From positions 1-55,767 of the forward strand of contig JAFARC010000029.1 of assembly GCA_019245755.1 (NCBI GenBank): 55,767 bases of DNA, in the 5' to 3' direction. Within the stretch, counting starts at the first letter, position 1. Each line of letters opens with the position of its first letter. The notes below the pieces were generated by a model. The model worked only from the letters and a program-made list of their open reading frames with translations. It was not told where the DNA came from and made no database searches. Position numbers and translations under genes: made by a program. The DNA comes from Mycobacteriaceae bacterium (GTDB taxonomy: Bacteria; Actinomycetota; Actinomycetes; Mycobacteriales; Mycobacteriaceae). Below, piece after piece: positions 30,724-40,213 of the stretch.

Positions 30724-33700
30724 TCAGCGGAAGTCGCGGGAGCGGGCACCCACTGCCAGCTGAATGCGTCCGATCCGCTCGGCCACCACGGTGACCGCCC
30801 CGGTTGCGTTCTGCAGCTGACCGCGGATCAGCATCGCCGGTGCGGTCTGCGCCACCCTGCGGTGGCGTGCCCACACCCCGGGCGTGCACAACACGTTGAC
30901 CATCCCGGTCTCGTCTTCGAGGTTCAGGAACGTTACCCCGCCGGCTGTTCCCGGCCGCTGCCGGTGCGTGACCGCGCCGGCTATCAGCACGCGGGTTCCG
31001 TCGGGGATGTCCAGCAGCTTGTCCGCCGGGGTCACGCCCAACGCGTCGAGGTACTCGCGCAGGAACTGGGTGGGATAGCTGTCCGGCGAGATGCCGGTGG
31101 CCCACACGTCGGCCGCCGCCAGCTCCAGCTCCGACATCCCGGGCAACGCGGGGATGTGCGACGACGAGCCCACACCGGGCAGCCGGTCTGGCCGCTGGGT
31201 GGCCGCCGCGCCCGCGGCCCACAGCGCCTCGCGGCGGGTAATCGAAAAGCAGCCCAGCGCGCCGGCGGTGGCCAGCGCCTCGGTCTGGGGCACGGACAGC
31301 TGTATCCGGGCCGTCAGGTCGAGCAGCGAAGCGAACGGCCCACGGGTGTTTCGTTCGTCGACCAGCCGCTCGGCCAGCTCGTCGCCGATGTGGCGGACAC
31401 TGCCCAGGCCGAGCCGCACCTCGAGGCCTTGGTTCTCCAACGTGGCGTGCGCCAGGCTGGCGTTGACGTCGGGCCCGTGCACGGTGACGCCGTGGCGGCG
31501 CGCGTCGGCCACCAGCGACTGCGGCGAGTAGAAACCCATCGGCTGCGCCCGCAGCAGCGCCGCACAGAACGCCGCCGGGTGGTGCAGCTTGAACCATGAC
31601 GAGTAGAACACCAGCGACGCGAAACTCAGCGCGTGGCTTTCCGGGAAGCCGAAGTTGGCGAACGCCTCCAGCTTCTCGTAAATCCGGTCGGCCACCTCAC
31701 CGGTGATGCCGTGGCGCTCCCGCATGCCGTCGTAGAAGCGGCCCCGCAGCCGCCGCATTCGCTCGGTGGAGCGTTTGGATCCCATCGCGCGGCGCAGCTG
31801 ATCGGCCTCGGCGGCGGTGAAACCGGCGCAGTCGACCGCCAGCTGCATCAGCTGTTCCTGAAACAGCGGGACACCCAAAGTTTTTCGTAGCGCCGGCTCC
31901 ATCGACGGGTGTTCGTATGTCACCGGGTCCAAGCCGTTGCGGCGCCGGATGTACGGGTGCACCGAGCCGCCCTGGATGGGGCCGGGACGGATCAACGCCA
32001 CCTCCACCACCAAGTCGTAGAAGATCCGCGGTTTGAGCCGGGGCAGCGTGGCCATCTGCGCGCGGGACTCCACCTGGAACACGCCGACGGAGTCGGCCCG
32101 CTGCAGCATCCCGTACACGGCCGGCTCGGAGAGGTCGAGCTTGGCCAGATCCACCTCGATGCCCTTGTGCTCGGCGACCAGGTCGACGGCGTAGTGCAGC
32201 GCGGACAGCATGCCCAGGCCGAGCAGGTCGAACTTCACCAAACCGATTGCGGCGCAATCGTCTTTGTCCCACTGCAGAACGCTGCGGTTTTCCATCCGGG
32301 CCCATTCCACCGGGCACACGTCGGCGATCGGGCGATCGCAGATCACCATACCGCCCGAATGGATGCCCATGTGCCGCGGCATGTTGCTGACCTGCAGGGC
32401 CAGCTCGATCACCTGCTCGGGGATGTCCTCGACGTCGGGCGAATCGGCCAGGCCGTTCCACCGGCTGATCTGCTTGCTCCAGGCGTCCTGCTGGCCCTGC
32501 GAGAAGCCCAGTGCCCTGGCCATGTCGCGCACCGCGCTTCGGCCCCGGTAGGTGATGACGTTGGCCACCTGGGCGGCGTAGTCGCGGCCGTAGCGGTCGT
32601 AGACGTACTGGATGACCTTCTCGCGCAGGTCGGATTCGATGTCGATGTCGATGTCGGGCGGCCCGTCGCGTTCCGGCGACAGAAACCGCTCGAACAACAA
32701 CTCGTTGGCCACCGGGTCCACCGCGGTGACCCCCAGCGCGTAACAGACCGCCGAGTTGGCCGCCGATCCCCGGCCCTGGCACAAGATGCCGTTCTCCCGG
32801 CAGAACCGGGTGATGTCGTGCACCACCAGGAAGTAGCCGGGGAATTGCAGGCGGGCAATGACTTCCAGCTCGTGCTCGATCTGGGCATATGCCCGCGGCG
32901 CCCGCTCCGGCGGGCCGTACCGCTCGCGCGCGCCGGTCATCGCCAGATGCCGCAGCCAGCTGTCCTCGGTGTGCCCGTCGGGGACGTCGAACGGCGGCAG
33001 CTGCGGGGCGATGAGCTCCAAGCCGAACGCGCACTGCTCGGCAAGCTCGGCTGCGGCCGTCACCACCTCGGGGCGGTGCGAGAACAACCGCGCCATCTCC
33101 GCTCCCGAGCGCAGGTGCGAGCCGCCCAGCGGCGCCAGCCACCCGGCCGCCTCATCGAGGGAGTGCCTTGCCCGGATCGCGCCCAGCGCCATGGCAAGCC
33201 GGCGGCGCGACGGTTCGGCGAAGTGCGCCGCGGTGGTGGCGACGACTTTCACGCCGAAACGCGGCGCGAGTTCGGCCAGGGCGGCGTTGCGTTCGTCGTC
33301 GAGCGGGTGGCCGTGGTGAGTCAGCTCGATGCTGACCCGGTCGCAGCCGAACCGGTCCACCAAGTCGGCCAGTGCCTCGGCGGCCGCCTCCGGGCCGCCC
33401 TCGGAAAGCGCCTGGCGCACGTGGCCTTTGCGGCATCCGGTCAGGATGTGCCAATGCCCGCCGGCGGCTTCGGTCAACGCGTCGTAGTCGTAGCGGGGCT
33501 TGCCCTTCTCGCCGCCGGCCAGGTGTGCGGCGGCCAGCCGGCGCGACAGCCGCCGGTAGCCTTCGGTCCCGCGCGCCAGCACCAGCAGGTGCGGACCGGG
33601 CGGGTCGGGTTCGTCGGTACGGGCGATGGATTCGGGGTGGGCGCCGAGCGAGAGCTCCGCCCCGAACACCGTGCGCATGTCCAGCTCTTTGGCCGCTTCG

Positions 33701-34038
33701 GCGAAGCGGACGACCCCGTACAGGCCGTCGTGGTCGGTCAGCGCGATCGCGCGCAGGCCCAGGCGCACGGCCTCCTCGACCAACTCCTCCGGGGTGCTGG
33801 CCCCGTCGAGGAAGCTGTAGCCGGAATGGGCATGCAGCTCGGCGTACGGGACGTGCGAATCCGCCCGCTGGTCGAGTGGCAGATCGGGTGGCAGGTATAC
33901 CCCGCGCTTGCGGGAAAAGGCCGGGCTGTCGCCCCCGTCGATCGGCGGGTCGGTCAGGGGCATACCGGCCCGGCGGGGCTTGCCGTTGAGCACCCGCTCC
34001 AGCTCTCCCCAGCTCGGCGGGCCGGTGAACCAGCTCAC
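30724..34038 (-). CDS. dnaE2: Error-prone DNA polymerase III alpha subunit
   Basis: Translesion polymerase of the SOS mutasome. I use the GTG at 34038 (VSWFTGPPSW, as in Mtb) because it lies downstream of the SOS box and -10 box; it gives 1104 residues. PHP domain starts YAELHAHSGYSFLDGAS; the catalytic Asp pair is Asp462 and Asp464 in PDIDIDIE; the finger/thumb region has SIHSGGMVI-like HSGGMVICDRP, and a C-terminal OB fold GTRVLIAGAVTHRQRP. It works with ImuA' and ImuB, encoded at 40385-42740 here. Confidence 0.97.
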   Translation of the reverse strand: MSWFTGPPSWGELERVLNGKPRRAGMPLTDPPIDGGDSPAFSRKRGVYLPPDLPLDQRADSHVPYAELHAHSGYSFLDGASTPEELVEEAVRLGLRAIALTDHDGLYGVVRFAEAAKELDMRTVFGAELSLGAHPESIARTDEPDPPGPHLLVLARGTEGYRRLSRRLAAAHLAGGEKGKPRYDYDALTEAAGGHWHILTGCRKGHVRQALSEGGPEAAAEALADLVDRFGCDRVSIELTHHGHPLDDERNAALAELAPRFGVKVVATTAAHFAEPSRRRLAMALGAIRARHSLDEAAGWLAPLGGSHLRSGAEMARLFSHRPEVVTAAAELAEQCAFGLELIAPQLPPFDVPDGHTEDSWLRHLAMTGARERYGPPERAPRAYAQIEHELEVIARLQFPGYFLVVHDITRFCRENGILCQGRGSAANSAVCYALGVTAVDPVANELLFERFLSPERDGPPDIDIDIESDLREKVIQYVYDRYGRDYAAQVANVITYRGRSAVRDMARALGFSQGQQDAWSKQISRWNGLADSPDVEDIPEQVIELALQVSNMPRHMGIHSGGMVICDRPIADVCPVEWARMENRSVLQWDKDDCAAIGLVKFDLLGLGMLSALHYAVDLVAEHKGIEVDLAKLDLSEPAVYGMLQRADSVGVFQVESRAQMATLPRLKPRIFYDLVVEVALIRPGPIQGGSVHPYIRRRNGLDPVTYEHPSMEPALRKTLGVPLFQEQLMQLAVDCAGFTAAEADQLRRAMGSKRSTERMRRLRGRFYDGMRERHGITGEVADRIYEKLEAFANFGFPESHALSFASLVFYSSWFKLHHPAAFCAALLRAQPMGFYSPQSLVADARRHGVTVHGPDVNASLAHATLENQGLEVRLGLGSVRHIGDELAERLVDERNTRGPFASLLDLTARIQLSVPQTEALATAGALGCFSITRREALWAAGAAATQRPDRLPGVGSSSHIPALPGMSELELAAADVWATGISPDSYPTQFLREYLDALGVTPADKLLDIPDGTRVLIAGAVTHRQRPGTAGGVTFLNLEDETGMVNVLCTPGVWARHRRVAQTAPAMLIRGQLQNATGAVTVVAERIGRIQLAVGARSRDFR

Positions 34039-34044
34039 CGGCCC

Positions 34045-34050
34045 AGTGTA
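34045..34050 (-). promoter_or_regulatory. -10 element of dnaE2
   Basis: Minus-strand TACACT fits TANNNT and ends six bases before the GTG at 34038, so the dnaE2 transcript is probably leaderless. It directly abuts the LexA box. Confidence 0.6.
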
Positions 34051-34066
34051 TCGAACTGGTGTTCGA
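34051..34066. promoter_or_regulatory. SOS (LexA) box of dnaE2
   Basis: TCGAACTGGTGTTCGA is a perfect match to the mycobacterial LexA site TCGAAC-N4-GTTCGA. It sits immediately upstream of the -10 box of dnaE2, where bound LexA would block the polymerase. The divergent VIT-family gene starts 71 bases away and could be affected too. Confidence 0.93.
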
Positions 34067-34136
34067 CATGCCATCGGCAGTCGTCTCGGTCGGGTCGCGA
34101 CTGTGCGAACCGGCGGGTCGGCACTACCCTCCTGGT

Positions 34137-34847
34137 GTGACCAGTGACGACGCCACCGAGCCGCATCTGGGTTCGGTTGCCAACCGGCTCAACTGGCTTC
34201 GCGCCGGGGTGCTCGGCGCCGACGACGGCATCGTGTCGGTCGCCGGCATCGTGGTGGGTGTCGCCGCGGCCAGCGCCGCGCGGGGCCCGATCTTCACGGC
34301 AGGGATCGCCGGCCTGGCCGCGGGCGCCCTGTCGATGGCCGTCGGCGAATACGTGTCAGTGAGCACGCAACGCGATTCCGAGAAGGCGATGCTCGCCAAG
34401 GAACAAACCGAACTCGTGCAGCAACCAGGCGCCGAACTCGACGAACTGGCCCACATCTATCAGGCCAAGGGGCTGTCGCCGCAGACCGCCGAGCAGGTCG
34501 CCAAGGAACTCACCGAGCACGACGCGTTCGCCGCCCACGTCGAGGCCGAGCTCGGTCTCGATCCTCAGGAACTGACGAACCCGTGGCAAGCCGCGTTGTC
34601 CTCGGCGGTGTCGTTCACGGTTGGCGCGTTGCTGCCGCTGCTGGCGATCCTGCTGCCGCCCGCGGCGGCCCGGATCCCCGTCACGGTGGCGGCGGTGCTG
34701 GTGGCGCTGGCGATCACCGGGTGGGTCAGCGCCCGGCTCGGTGGTGGCAAGCCACAACGCGCCGCGTTGCGGGTGACCGTCGGCGGCGCGCTGGCCATGG
34801 GGATCACGTTCGCAATCGGTCATCTGGTCGGCCACGCTGTCACGTAG
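34137..34847 (+). CDS. VIT1/CCC1-family iron/manganese transporter
   Basis: From the GTG at 34137 it has 236 residues. NWLRAGVLGADDGIVSVAGIVVGVAAAS is the first membrane helix of the family, followed by AGALSMAVGEYVSVSTQRDSE, a cytoplasmic Glu-rich metal-binding segment (about residues 85-140: ELVQQPGAELDELAHIYQAKGLS, ELTEHDAFAAHVEAELG), then helices SAVSFTVGALLPLLAILLP, VTVAAVLVALAITGWVSA and ALRVTVGGALAMGITFAIGHLVG. It probably exports or stores Fe2+ or Mn2+. Placed where Mtb has other genes after dnaE2. Confidence 0.88.
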   Translation: MTSDDATEPHLGSVANRLNWLRAGVLGADDGIVSVAGIVVGVAAASAARGPIFTAGIAGLAAGALSMAVGEYVSVSTQRDSEKAMLAKEQTELVQQPGAELDELAHIYQAKGLSPQTAEQVAKELTEHDAFAAHVEAELGLDPQELTNPWQAALSSAVSFTVGALLPLLAILLPPAAARIPVTVAAVLVALAITGWVSARLGGGKPQRAALRVTVGGALAMGITFAIGHLVGHAVT

Positions 34848-34890
34848 CGGCCATTGACGCCGCCGAGGAAAGCCGACCACGATGACAGCC

Positions 34891-35109
34891 ATGCGGTATG
34901 TCGTTACCGGCGGTACCGGGTTTATCGGCCGCCGAGTGGTGCGTCGCCTCCTCGACAGGTCTCCCGACGACGAGGTCGGCGTGCTGGTGCGCCGCCAGTC
35001 GCTGACCCGGTTCGAGCGGTGTCGTCAACGTCTCCAGCGGCGGGTGCTGCGGCCGGTCAGCCGGCCGGTCAAGCGCGCGGTCCGGATGGTGCCCGGCGTG
35101 CACTGGTAG
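34891..35109 (+). pseudogene. acrA1: acrA1-like acyl-CoA reductase remnant: start joined to end
   Basis: 72 codons. The first 43 (MRYVVTGGTGFIGRRVVRRL ... RRQSLTRFER) are the beginning of the Rv3391/AcrA1 reductase, with the NAD-binding TGGTGFIG motif. The last 20 or so (RPVSRPVKRAVRMVPGVHW) match how that protein ends. Some 580 codons between are missing while frame, start and stop remain. It sits just upstream of iunH, as acrA1 does in Mtb except for cmaA1 in between. An upstream ATG at 34882 is in frame. A functional mini-protein is unlikely: it has half a Rossmann motif and a basic tail. Confidence 0.8.
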
Positions 35110-35122
35110 TGTCGCCAGGTTG

Positions 35123-36145
35123 ATGCCGTCACCGATCTTCGCCGACGTCGACACCGGTGTCGACGACGCGATGGCGCTGGTGTACCTGTTGGCCAGCGCC
35201 GACGCCGATCTGGTAGGTATCGCGTCGACGGGCGGAAACGTTGCAGTCCAACAAGTTTCCGAAAACAACCTGCGTCTGCTCGAGCTGTGCGGGGTCGCCG
35301 GTGTGCCGGTTTCCAAAGGCGTCGACCGGCCGCTGCTCAGCCCGATGCGCACGGCCGAGGACACCCACGGCCCACAGGGCCTCGGGTATGCGCAACTGGC
35401 CCCGACCGATCGCGAGCTCACGGCGTACGACTCCGCCGAGGCGTGGGTGCGCGCCGCGCGAACGCACCCCGGCCAGCTCGTCGGCGTGGTGACCGGACCG
35501 TTGACCAACCTCGCCCTCGCGTTGCGGTCCGAGCCCAAGTTGCCGACGCTGCTGCGCCGGCTCGTGGTCATGGGCGGCTCCTTCGAGTACCGGGGAAACA
35601 CCGACCTGGTGGCCGAGTGGAACATCAGCGTGGACCCGGAAGCCGCCGCCGAAGTTTTCCGGGCGTGGGAGTTCTCGGGCGGACACCTCCCAATCGTGCT
35701 CGGGCTCAACCTGACCGAGAACGTCGCGATGACACCAGCCATTTTCACGCGGCTGGCCCAGGCGGCCGGGTCGGCCACGGTGGCGATGAGCGCGATCGAC
35801 GCACGCGGCACACCATCGGCGGCGTCGAACCGGCTGATTCGGGTCCTCGAGGACGCGATGCGGTTCTATTTCGAGTTCCACTTCGACCATGGCGAGGGCT
35901 ATCTGGCCCATCTGCACGACCCGCTGGCCGCCGCGGTGGCGCTGGATCCCGGCCTGGTGCAGACCCGAACGGCGACGGTCGACGTCGAATTGACGGGCAC
36001 CCTCACCCGCGGCATGACGATCGCCGACTGGACCGGGCGGTGGGGACGTTCCACGAATGCGCAGGTGGGCATCGGTGTCGACCCCGCGGTGTTCTTCGCT
36101 CGGTTCATCGAACGGGTCGGGCCGTTCGCACGCCGGCTGAGCTGA
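35123..36145 (+). CDS. iunH: Inosine-uridine nucleoside hydrolase
   Basis: Hydrolyses ribonucleosides to base and ribose. 340 residues from the ATG at 35123. The calcium-binding N-terminal cluster reads DVDTGVDDAMAL, against the usual DTDPGxDDA; AEWNISVDPEAA and HDPLAAAVALDP complete the metal and substrate site. VVTGPLTNLALAL and VVMGGSF are strand motifs. It starts 13 bases after the acrA1 remnant stop. About 30 residues longer than remembered for Rv3393, mostly at the C-terminus. Confidence 0.93.
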   Translation: MPSPIFADVDTGVDDAMALVYLLASADADLVGIASTGGNVAVQQVSENNLRLLELCGVAGVPVSKGVDRPLLSPMRTAEDTHGPQGLGYAQLAPTDRELTAYDSAEAWVRAARTHPGQLVGVVTGPLTNLALALRSEPKLPTLLRRLVVMGGSFEYRGNTDLVAEWNISVDPEAAAEVFRAWEFSGGHLPIVLGLNLTENVAMTPAIFTRLAQAAGSATVAMSAIDARGTPSAASNRLIRVLEDAMRFYFEFHFDHGEGYLAHLHDPLAAAVALDPGLVQTRTATVDVELTGTLTRGMTIADWTGRWGRSTNAQVGIGVDPAVFFARFIERVGPFARRLS

Positions 36146-36163
36146 CTCGGCGGGGATCAGGGG

Positions 36164-36643
36164 TCAGCCGCGGCTGCGATGACCGCGTCGGCGTTCCTGA
36201 TCGCGATAATCGTCGGCGAGCCTGCCGACATGACGCGGCAACCTGCCGGCCGCGACATCGGCAACACTGGTCTGCTCGAGAACCGAACGCATGCTGGCCC
36301 GCAGTGCCCGCCACACATCGGCCAGGGCGGTGGTGGGGCCGGAGTATTGCAGATCGCCGAGCCCGATGTCACGCACACTGGCCAGCGGCCCGTCGATGCA
36401 CCGCAGCACATCGGCGACGCTGATTTCGGCTGCCGGCCGGCCTAACTCGTAGCCGCCGTCGCGGCCGCGGTGGCTGCGCACCAGCCGGTCGGTACGCAGG
36501 TCGGACAGGATGTCGACGAGGAATTGCGGTGGGATGCCCTGCGCCTGGGCCAGGTCGTCGGTTTTGATCAGGGTCCCTTCGCCGACCGAGGCCAACTGGA
36601 CCATGGCCCGGACGGCATACTCCGCCTTGGCCGACATCCGCAT
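36164..36643 (-). CDS. Rrf2-family transcriptional regulator (Rv1287-like)
   Basis: 159 residues from the ATG at 36643 (36637 is an alternative). Rrf2 winged helix: [74 protein letters not shown]. The three-Cys iron-sulfur cluster of IscR/NsrR is absent, as in CymR-type cysteine regulators. It is the last gene on the strand of cysD-cysNC-cysQ; in Mtb the Rrf2 gene is likewise beside cysDN. It probably controls this operon, possibly through the inverted repeat at 40214-40228. Confidence 0.88.
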   Translation of the reverse strand: MRMSAKAEYAVRAMVQLASVGEGTLIKTDDLAQAQGIPPQFLVDILSDLRTDRLVRSHRGRDGGYELGRPAAEISVADVLRCIDGPLASVRDIGLGDLQYSGPTTALADVWRALRASMRSVLEQTSVADVAAGRLPRHVGRLADDYRDQERRRGHRSRG

Positions 36644-36678
36644 GCTGCGAATTCTGCCATCCGGACCCGGTGGGCCCA

Positions 36679-37422
36679 TCAGTCCGCTGAAGTCGTTACG
36701 GAGAGGACGGCCGCGGCAAGCTCTGGCCGGCAGATCAACAGATCGGGCAGCAGTGGATCTCTGCTGTTGTACCGCAGGGCGGAGCCGTCGATTCTGGACG
36801 CGTGCAGTCCGGCGGCCCGCGCCACGGCCACGGGTGCCGCACTGTCCCATTCATACTGGCCGCCGGCGTGCACGTACACGTCGGAGCGGCCTTGCAGGAT
36901 CGACGCGACCTTGGCACCTGCCGAACCCATTTCGACCAGCGTGCCCCCGAGACGGTCGCGCACCGCGATCGCGATGGCGGGTGGCCTGGTGCGCGACACC
37001 ACGATCCGCGGTGGGTGAGGCGAGCCGGATGGCGGCGTCACGTATGGTGTGGCCAACGTGACTGCTTGCGCGGGAAGGGCGACCGCACCCGCAGCCAACT
37101 CGCCGGAGTGCCAGAGCGCGACGTGGACGGCCCAGTCGTCGCGGCCGGGTTCGGAGAACTCTCGGGTGCCGTCCAGCGGGTCGACGATCCACACCCGGTC
37201 GGCCGACAGCCGGGCCGAATCGTCGATGCCCTCTTCGGAGAGCACCGCGTCGCCGGGCCGCTGGGCCGCGAGCGCCGCCGTCAGGAAGTCGTGTGATCGC
37301 TTGTCGCCGGCGGCTTTGCGGTCGCCCGCGCTGGCGTCGGCGAGCTCGGCGCGCACCTGGAGCAGCACCCGGCCGGCCGTCATGGCCAGGTGCGCGGCCA
37401 GGTCGTGATCGGTTATCGACAC
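36679..37422 (-). CDS. cysQ: 3'-phosphoadenosine 5'-phosphate phosphatase
   Basis: Removes the by-product PAP and controls PAPS levels; inositol monophosphatase superfamily. 247 residues from the GTG at 37422, which overlaps the cysNC stop by 10 bases. Metal motifs: [16 protein letters not shown] and [19 protein letters not shown]. It resembles Rv2131c over its length ([32 protein letters not shown]-type end). In Mtb cysQ is far from cysDN; here it is embedded in the operon. Confidence 0.92.
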   Translation of the reverse strand: MSITDHDLAAHLAMTAGRVLLQVRAELADASAGDRKAAGDKRSHDFLTAALAAQRPGDAVLSEEGIDDSARLSADRVWIVDPLDGTREFSEPGRDDWAVHVALWHSGELAAGAVALPAQAVTLATPYVTPPSGSPHPPRIVVSRTRPPAIAIAVRDRLGGTLVEMGSAGAKVASILQGRSDVYVHAGGQYEWDSAAPVAVARAAGLHASRIDGSALRYNSRDPLLPDLLICRPELAAAVLSVTTSAD

Positions 37423-39272
37423 AAGCCGAGCAGGCCGACGATCTGATCGGCCAGAGCGTCGGGAGTCTGGGCCGGGACAAGCCTCAGGTCCGGGGATTGG
37501 GGCGGCTCGTAGGGGCTGTCGATGCCGGTGAAGTCTTTGATCAGCCCGGCGCGTGCCTTTGCGTAAAGCCCCTTGGGATCGCGTTTTTCGCAATCCTCGA
37601 TCGGGGTGTCGCAGAACACCTCGTAGAAGGGCAGGCCCGCTGCCTCGTGAAGGCGCCGAGCCAGCGCACGGTGTTGGGCCAGCGGGCTGATGGCCGGCAC
37701 CAGCACGATCTGCCCGGAGTCGGCCAGCAGCGCGGCGACATGGGCCAGCCGGCGCAGGTTCTCCGCGCGGTCGGCCATGCTGAATCCGAGGTCTGCGTTG
37801 AGGCCGTGGCGCAGGTTGTCGCCGTCGAGCACGTAGGCGGCCGTGCCGCGTTCCAGGAGCTTGCGCTCGGCGAGCATGGCCACCGAGGACTTGCCCGAGC
37901 CCGACAGCCCGGTGAACCACACCGTGCATCCTCGCGACAGCCTGTCCTTCGCCGTCACCAGAGAGCGGTGCTTGACGGTGTTGGGGCTCGACGCGCGCGC
38001 GGCGGCGGCCCGTTCGGACATGTCGCGCAACACCATGCCTGCCGCGACGGTGCCGTTGGTGTCGGGATCGATCAGGATGAACGACCCGGTGCTCGCGTTG
38101 CGGGTGTACTCATCGAGCATCAACGGCACCTGGGTGCACAGCGTGATGCGGCCCAGTTCGTTGAGCTTGAGCGCTGTCGCGGTCTGGTCGCGGTGCAGCG
38201 TGTTGACGTCGAGTCGATAGTCCAGCGCGGTCACTCGCGCGCGGGTGGTCTTGGTGGTCTGCTTGACGAGGTAGTCGCGGCCGGGCTCCAACGCCGAATC
38301 GTCGGCCATCCAGCACACCGTCGCGTCGAACTCCTGGGTCACCCGAGGCTGGTTGTTGATCCGCGCGATGAGATCACCGCGGGAGATATCGATGTCATCG
38401 GCGAGGCTGACCGACACGGCCATCGGCGGAAAGGCTTCGGCGACGGGACCATTCGGGCCCTCGATGTCGGCGATGCGGCTTGTCTTGCCGCTGGGCAGGA
38501 CGACGACTTCATCGCCGGGACGCATCACCCCACTGGCGACCGTGCCGGCATAGCTTCGATGGTCGGCATGCTCGCGGATCTGCGGCCGGATGACGTACTG
38601 GACCGGGAAGCGGACATCCACCAGGTTGCGGTCGCCGGCGATGTAGACCTCTTCCAGGTGGCTCAGCAGCGCCGGGCCCTCATACCACGGTGTGTTGTGC
38701 GACCGGGTGACGACGTTGTCGCCGTGCAGGGCCGACATCGGAATCGTCGTGACGTCGTGGACGTCCAGCCGGGCGGCGAAGGCGTGGAATTCTTCGCGGA
38801 TTCTTTCGAATCGCTCCTGGTCCCAAGCGATCAAGTCCATCTTGTTGACCGCGAGCACGATGTGCTGGACGCCAAGCAACGACGCGAGGAACGCGTGGCG
38901 GCGAGACTGTTCGAGCAGGCCCCGCCGGGCATCGACCAGCACGATCGCCAGCTGGGCGGTGGAGGTGCCGGTCACCATGTTGCGGGTGTACTGAATATGT
39001 CCGGGCGTGTCGGCGATGATGAATTTCCGCCGCGGAGTGGCGAAGTAGCGATAAGCGACGTCGATCGTGATGCCCTGCTCGCGTTCGGAGCGCAGCCCGT
39101 CGGTCACCAGTGCCAGGTCGGTGTAGTCGTTGCCGCGCTCCTTCGACGTGCGCTCGACGGCCGCCAACTGGTCCTCCATCACCGCTTTGGAGTCGTACAG
39201 CAGCCGGCCGATCAGCGTCGACTTGCCGTCGTCTACGGAACCAGCGGTGGCGATCCGCAACAGGGACGTCAT
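37413..39272 (-). CDS. cysNC: Sulfate adenylyltransferase subunit 1 fused to adenylylsulfate kinase
   Basis: 619 residues. The CysN half is an EF-Tu-like GTPase (P-loop GSVDDGKST at 10-18, IADTPGHIQYTRNM, NKMD) that powers APS synthesis with CysD; the C-terminal CysC half, with P-loop GLSGSGKSS around Lys461 and LDGDNLRHGLNADLGFS, phosphorylates APS to PAPS. The ATG at 39272 overlaps the cysD stop as TGATG. Length and fusion match Mtb CysNC. Confidence 0.96.
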   Translation of the reverse strand: MTSLLRIATAGSVDDGKSTLIGRLLYDSKAVMEDQLAAVERTSKERGNDYTDLALVTDGLRSEREQGITIDVAYRYFATPRRKFIIADTPGHIQYTRNMVTGTSTAQLAIVLVDARRGLLEQSRRHAFLASLLGVQHIVLAVNKMDLIAWDQERFERIREEFHAFAARLDVHDVTTIPMSALHGDNVVTRSHNTPWYEGPALLSHLEEVYIAGDRNLVDVRFPVQYVIRPQIREHADHRSYAGTVASGVMRPGDEVVVLPSGKTSRIADIEGPNGPVAEAFPPMAVSVSLADDIDISRGDLIARINNQPRVTQEFDATVCWMADDSALEPGRDYLVKQTTKTTRARVTALDYRLDVNTLHRDQTATALKLNELGRITLCTQVPLMLDEYTRNASTGSFILIDPDTNGTVAAGMVLRDMSERAAAARASSPNTVKHRSLVTAKDRLSRGCTVWFTGLSGSGKSSVAMLAERKLLERGTAAYVLDGDNLRHGLNADLGFSMADRAENLRRLAHVAALLADSGQIVLVPAISPLAQHRALARRLHEAAGLPFYEVFCDTPIEDCEKRDPKGLYAKARAGLIKDFTGIDSPYEPPQSPDLRLVPAQTPDALADQIVGLLGLCR

Positions 39273-40189
39273 CAGAAGTAGCCCTCTCGTTTGCGATCTT
39301 CCATGCCGGCTTCGGAGATCCGGTCGTCGGCGCGGGTGGCGCCCCGTTCGGTGAGCCGGGACACCGCTGTCTCGGCGATGATTTCGTCGACGGTGGTGGC
39401 GGTGGATTCCACACATCCGGTACAGGTGACGTCGCCGACCGTGCGGAACCGCACGCTGGCCTCGAAGACCTCCTCGCCGGGTTTTGGCTGCATGAACCGA
39501 TGGACAGCCAGCAGCATGCCGTCGCGCTCGAACACCGGCCTGCGGTGGGCGTAGTAGATCGCGGGCACGGTGATGTTCTCGGCCCCGATGTAGGACCAGA
39601 TGTCGTATTCGGTCCAGTTGGACAGCGGGAACACCCGGATGTGCTCACCCTTGCGGTGTCGACCGTTGTATAGGTTCCACAGTTCGGGGCGTTGCGCTTT
39701 GGGCTCCCACTGGCCGAACTCGTCGCGGAAGCTGAACACCCGTTCCTTGGCGCGGGCCTTCTCCTCGTCGCGGCGCGCGCCGCCGAAGGCCGCGTCGAAC
39801 TTGTTCTCCCGGATGGCGCGCAGCAGCGTGACGGTCTGCAGCGGGTTGCGCGACGGACCGTTCTCGACGACGCGCCCCGCGTCGATGTCGTCGGCAACCG
39901 AGGCCACGATCAGCCGAACACCGGTTTCGATTACGAGTCGGTCCCGGGTGGTGATGACTTCGTCGAAGTTGTGGCCGGTGTCGACGTGCATGACCGGAAA
40001 CGGCAGCCGCGCGGGCGTGAACGCCTTCAGCGCCAGATGAAGCATGACGATCGAGTCCTTGCCGCCGGAGAACAACAACACCGGGCGCTCGAACTCTGCC
40101 GCGACCTCACGAATGATGTGGATCGCCTCGGCCTCCAATGAACGCAGATGGCTCAGCTCATAGCGCGGCGGGGCGGCCTGTGGGGTCAT
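39272..40189 (-). CDS. cysD: Sulfate adenylyltransferase subunit 2
   Basis: Catalyses formation of adenylylsulfate from sulfate and ATP. 305 residues. The PP-loop is FSGGKDS (40-46), with HVDTGHNFDE, FGGARRDEEKARAKER and the late CTGCVESTATTVDEIIAE. First gene of cysD-cysNC-cysQ-rrf2. Its upstream region is AT-rich compared with the rest of the window and contains an inverted repeat. Confidence 0.96.
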   Translation of the reverse strand: MTPQAAPPRYELSHLRSLEAEAIHIIREVAAEFERPVLLFSGGKDSIVMLHLALKAFTPARLPFPVMHVDTGHNFDEVITTRDRLVIETGVRLIVASVADDIDAGRVVENGPSRNPLQTVTLLRAIRENKFDAAFGGARRDEEKARAKERVFSFRDEFGQWEPKAQRPELWNLYNGRHRKGEHIRVFPLSNWTEYDIWSYIGAENITVPAIYYAHRRPVFERDGMLLAVHRFMQPKPGEEVFEASVRFRTVGDVTCTGCVESTATTVDEIIAETAVSRLTERGATRADDRISEAGMEDRKREGYF

Positions 40190-40213
40190 CCGGTCGAACC
40201 TTCCAGACTATGT

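Noticed and set aside
31909..34140. 743-codon open frame on the plus strand opposite dnaE2
   Set aside because: It is the antisense shadow of a GC-rich gene; its protein is Arg/Gly/Ala/His-rich without motifs, while dnaE2 has full family similarity.
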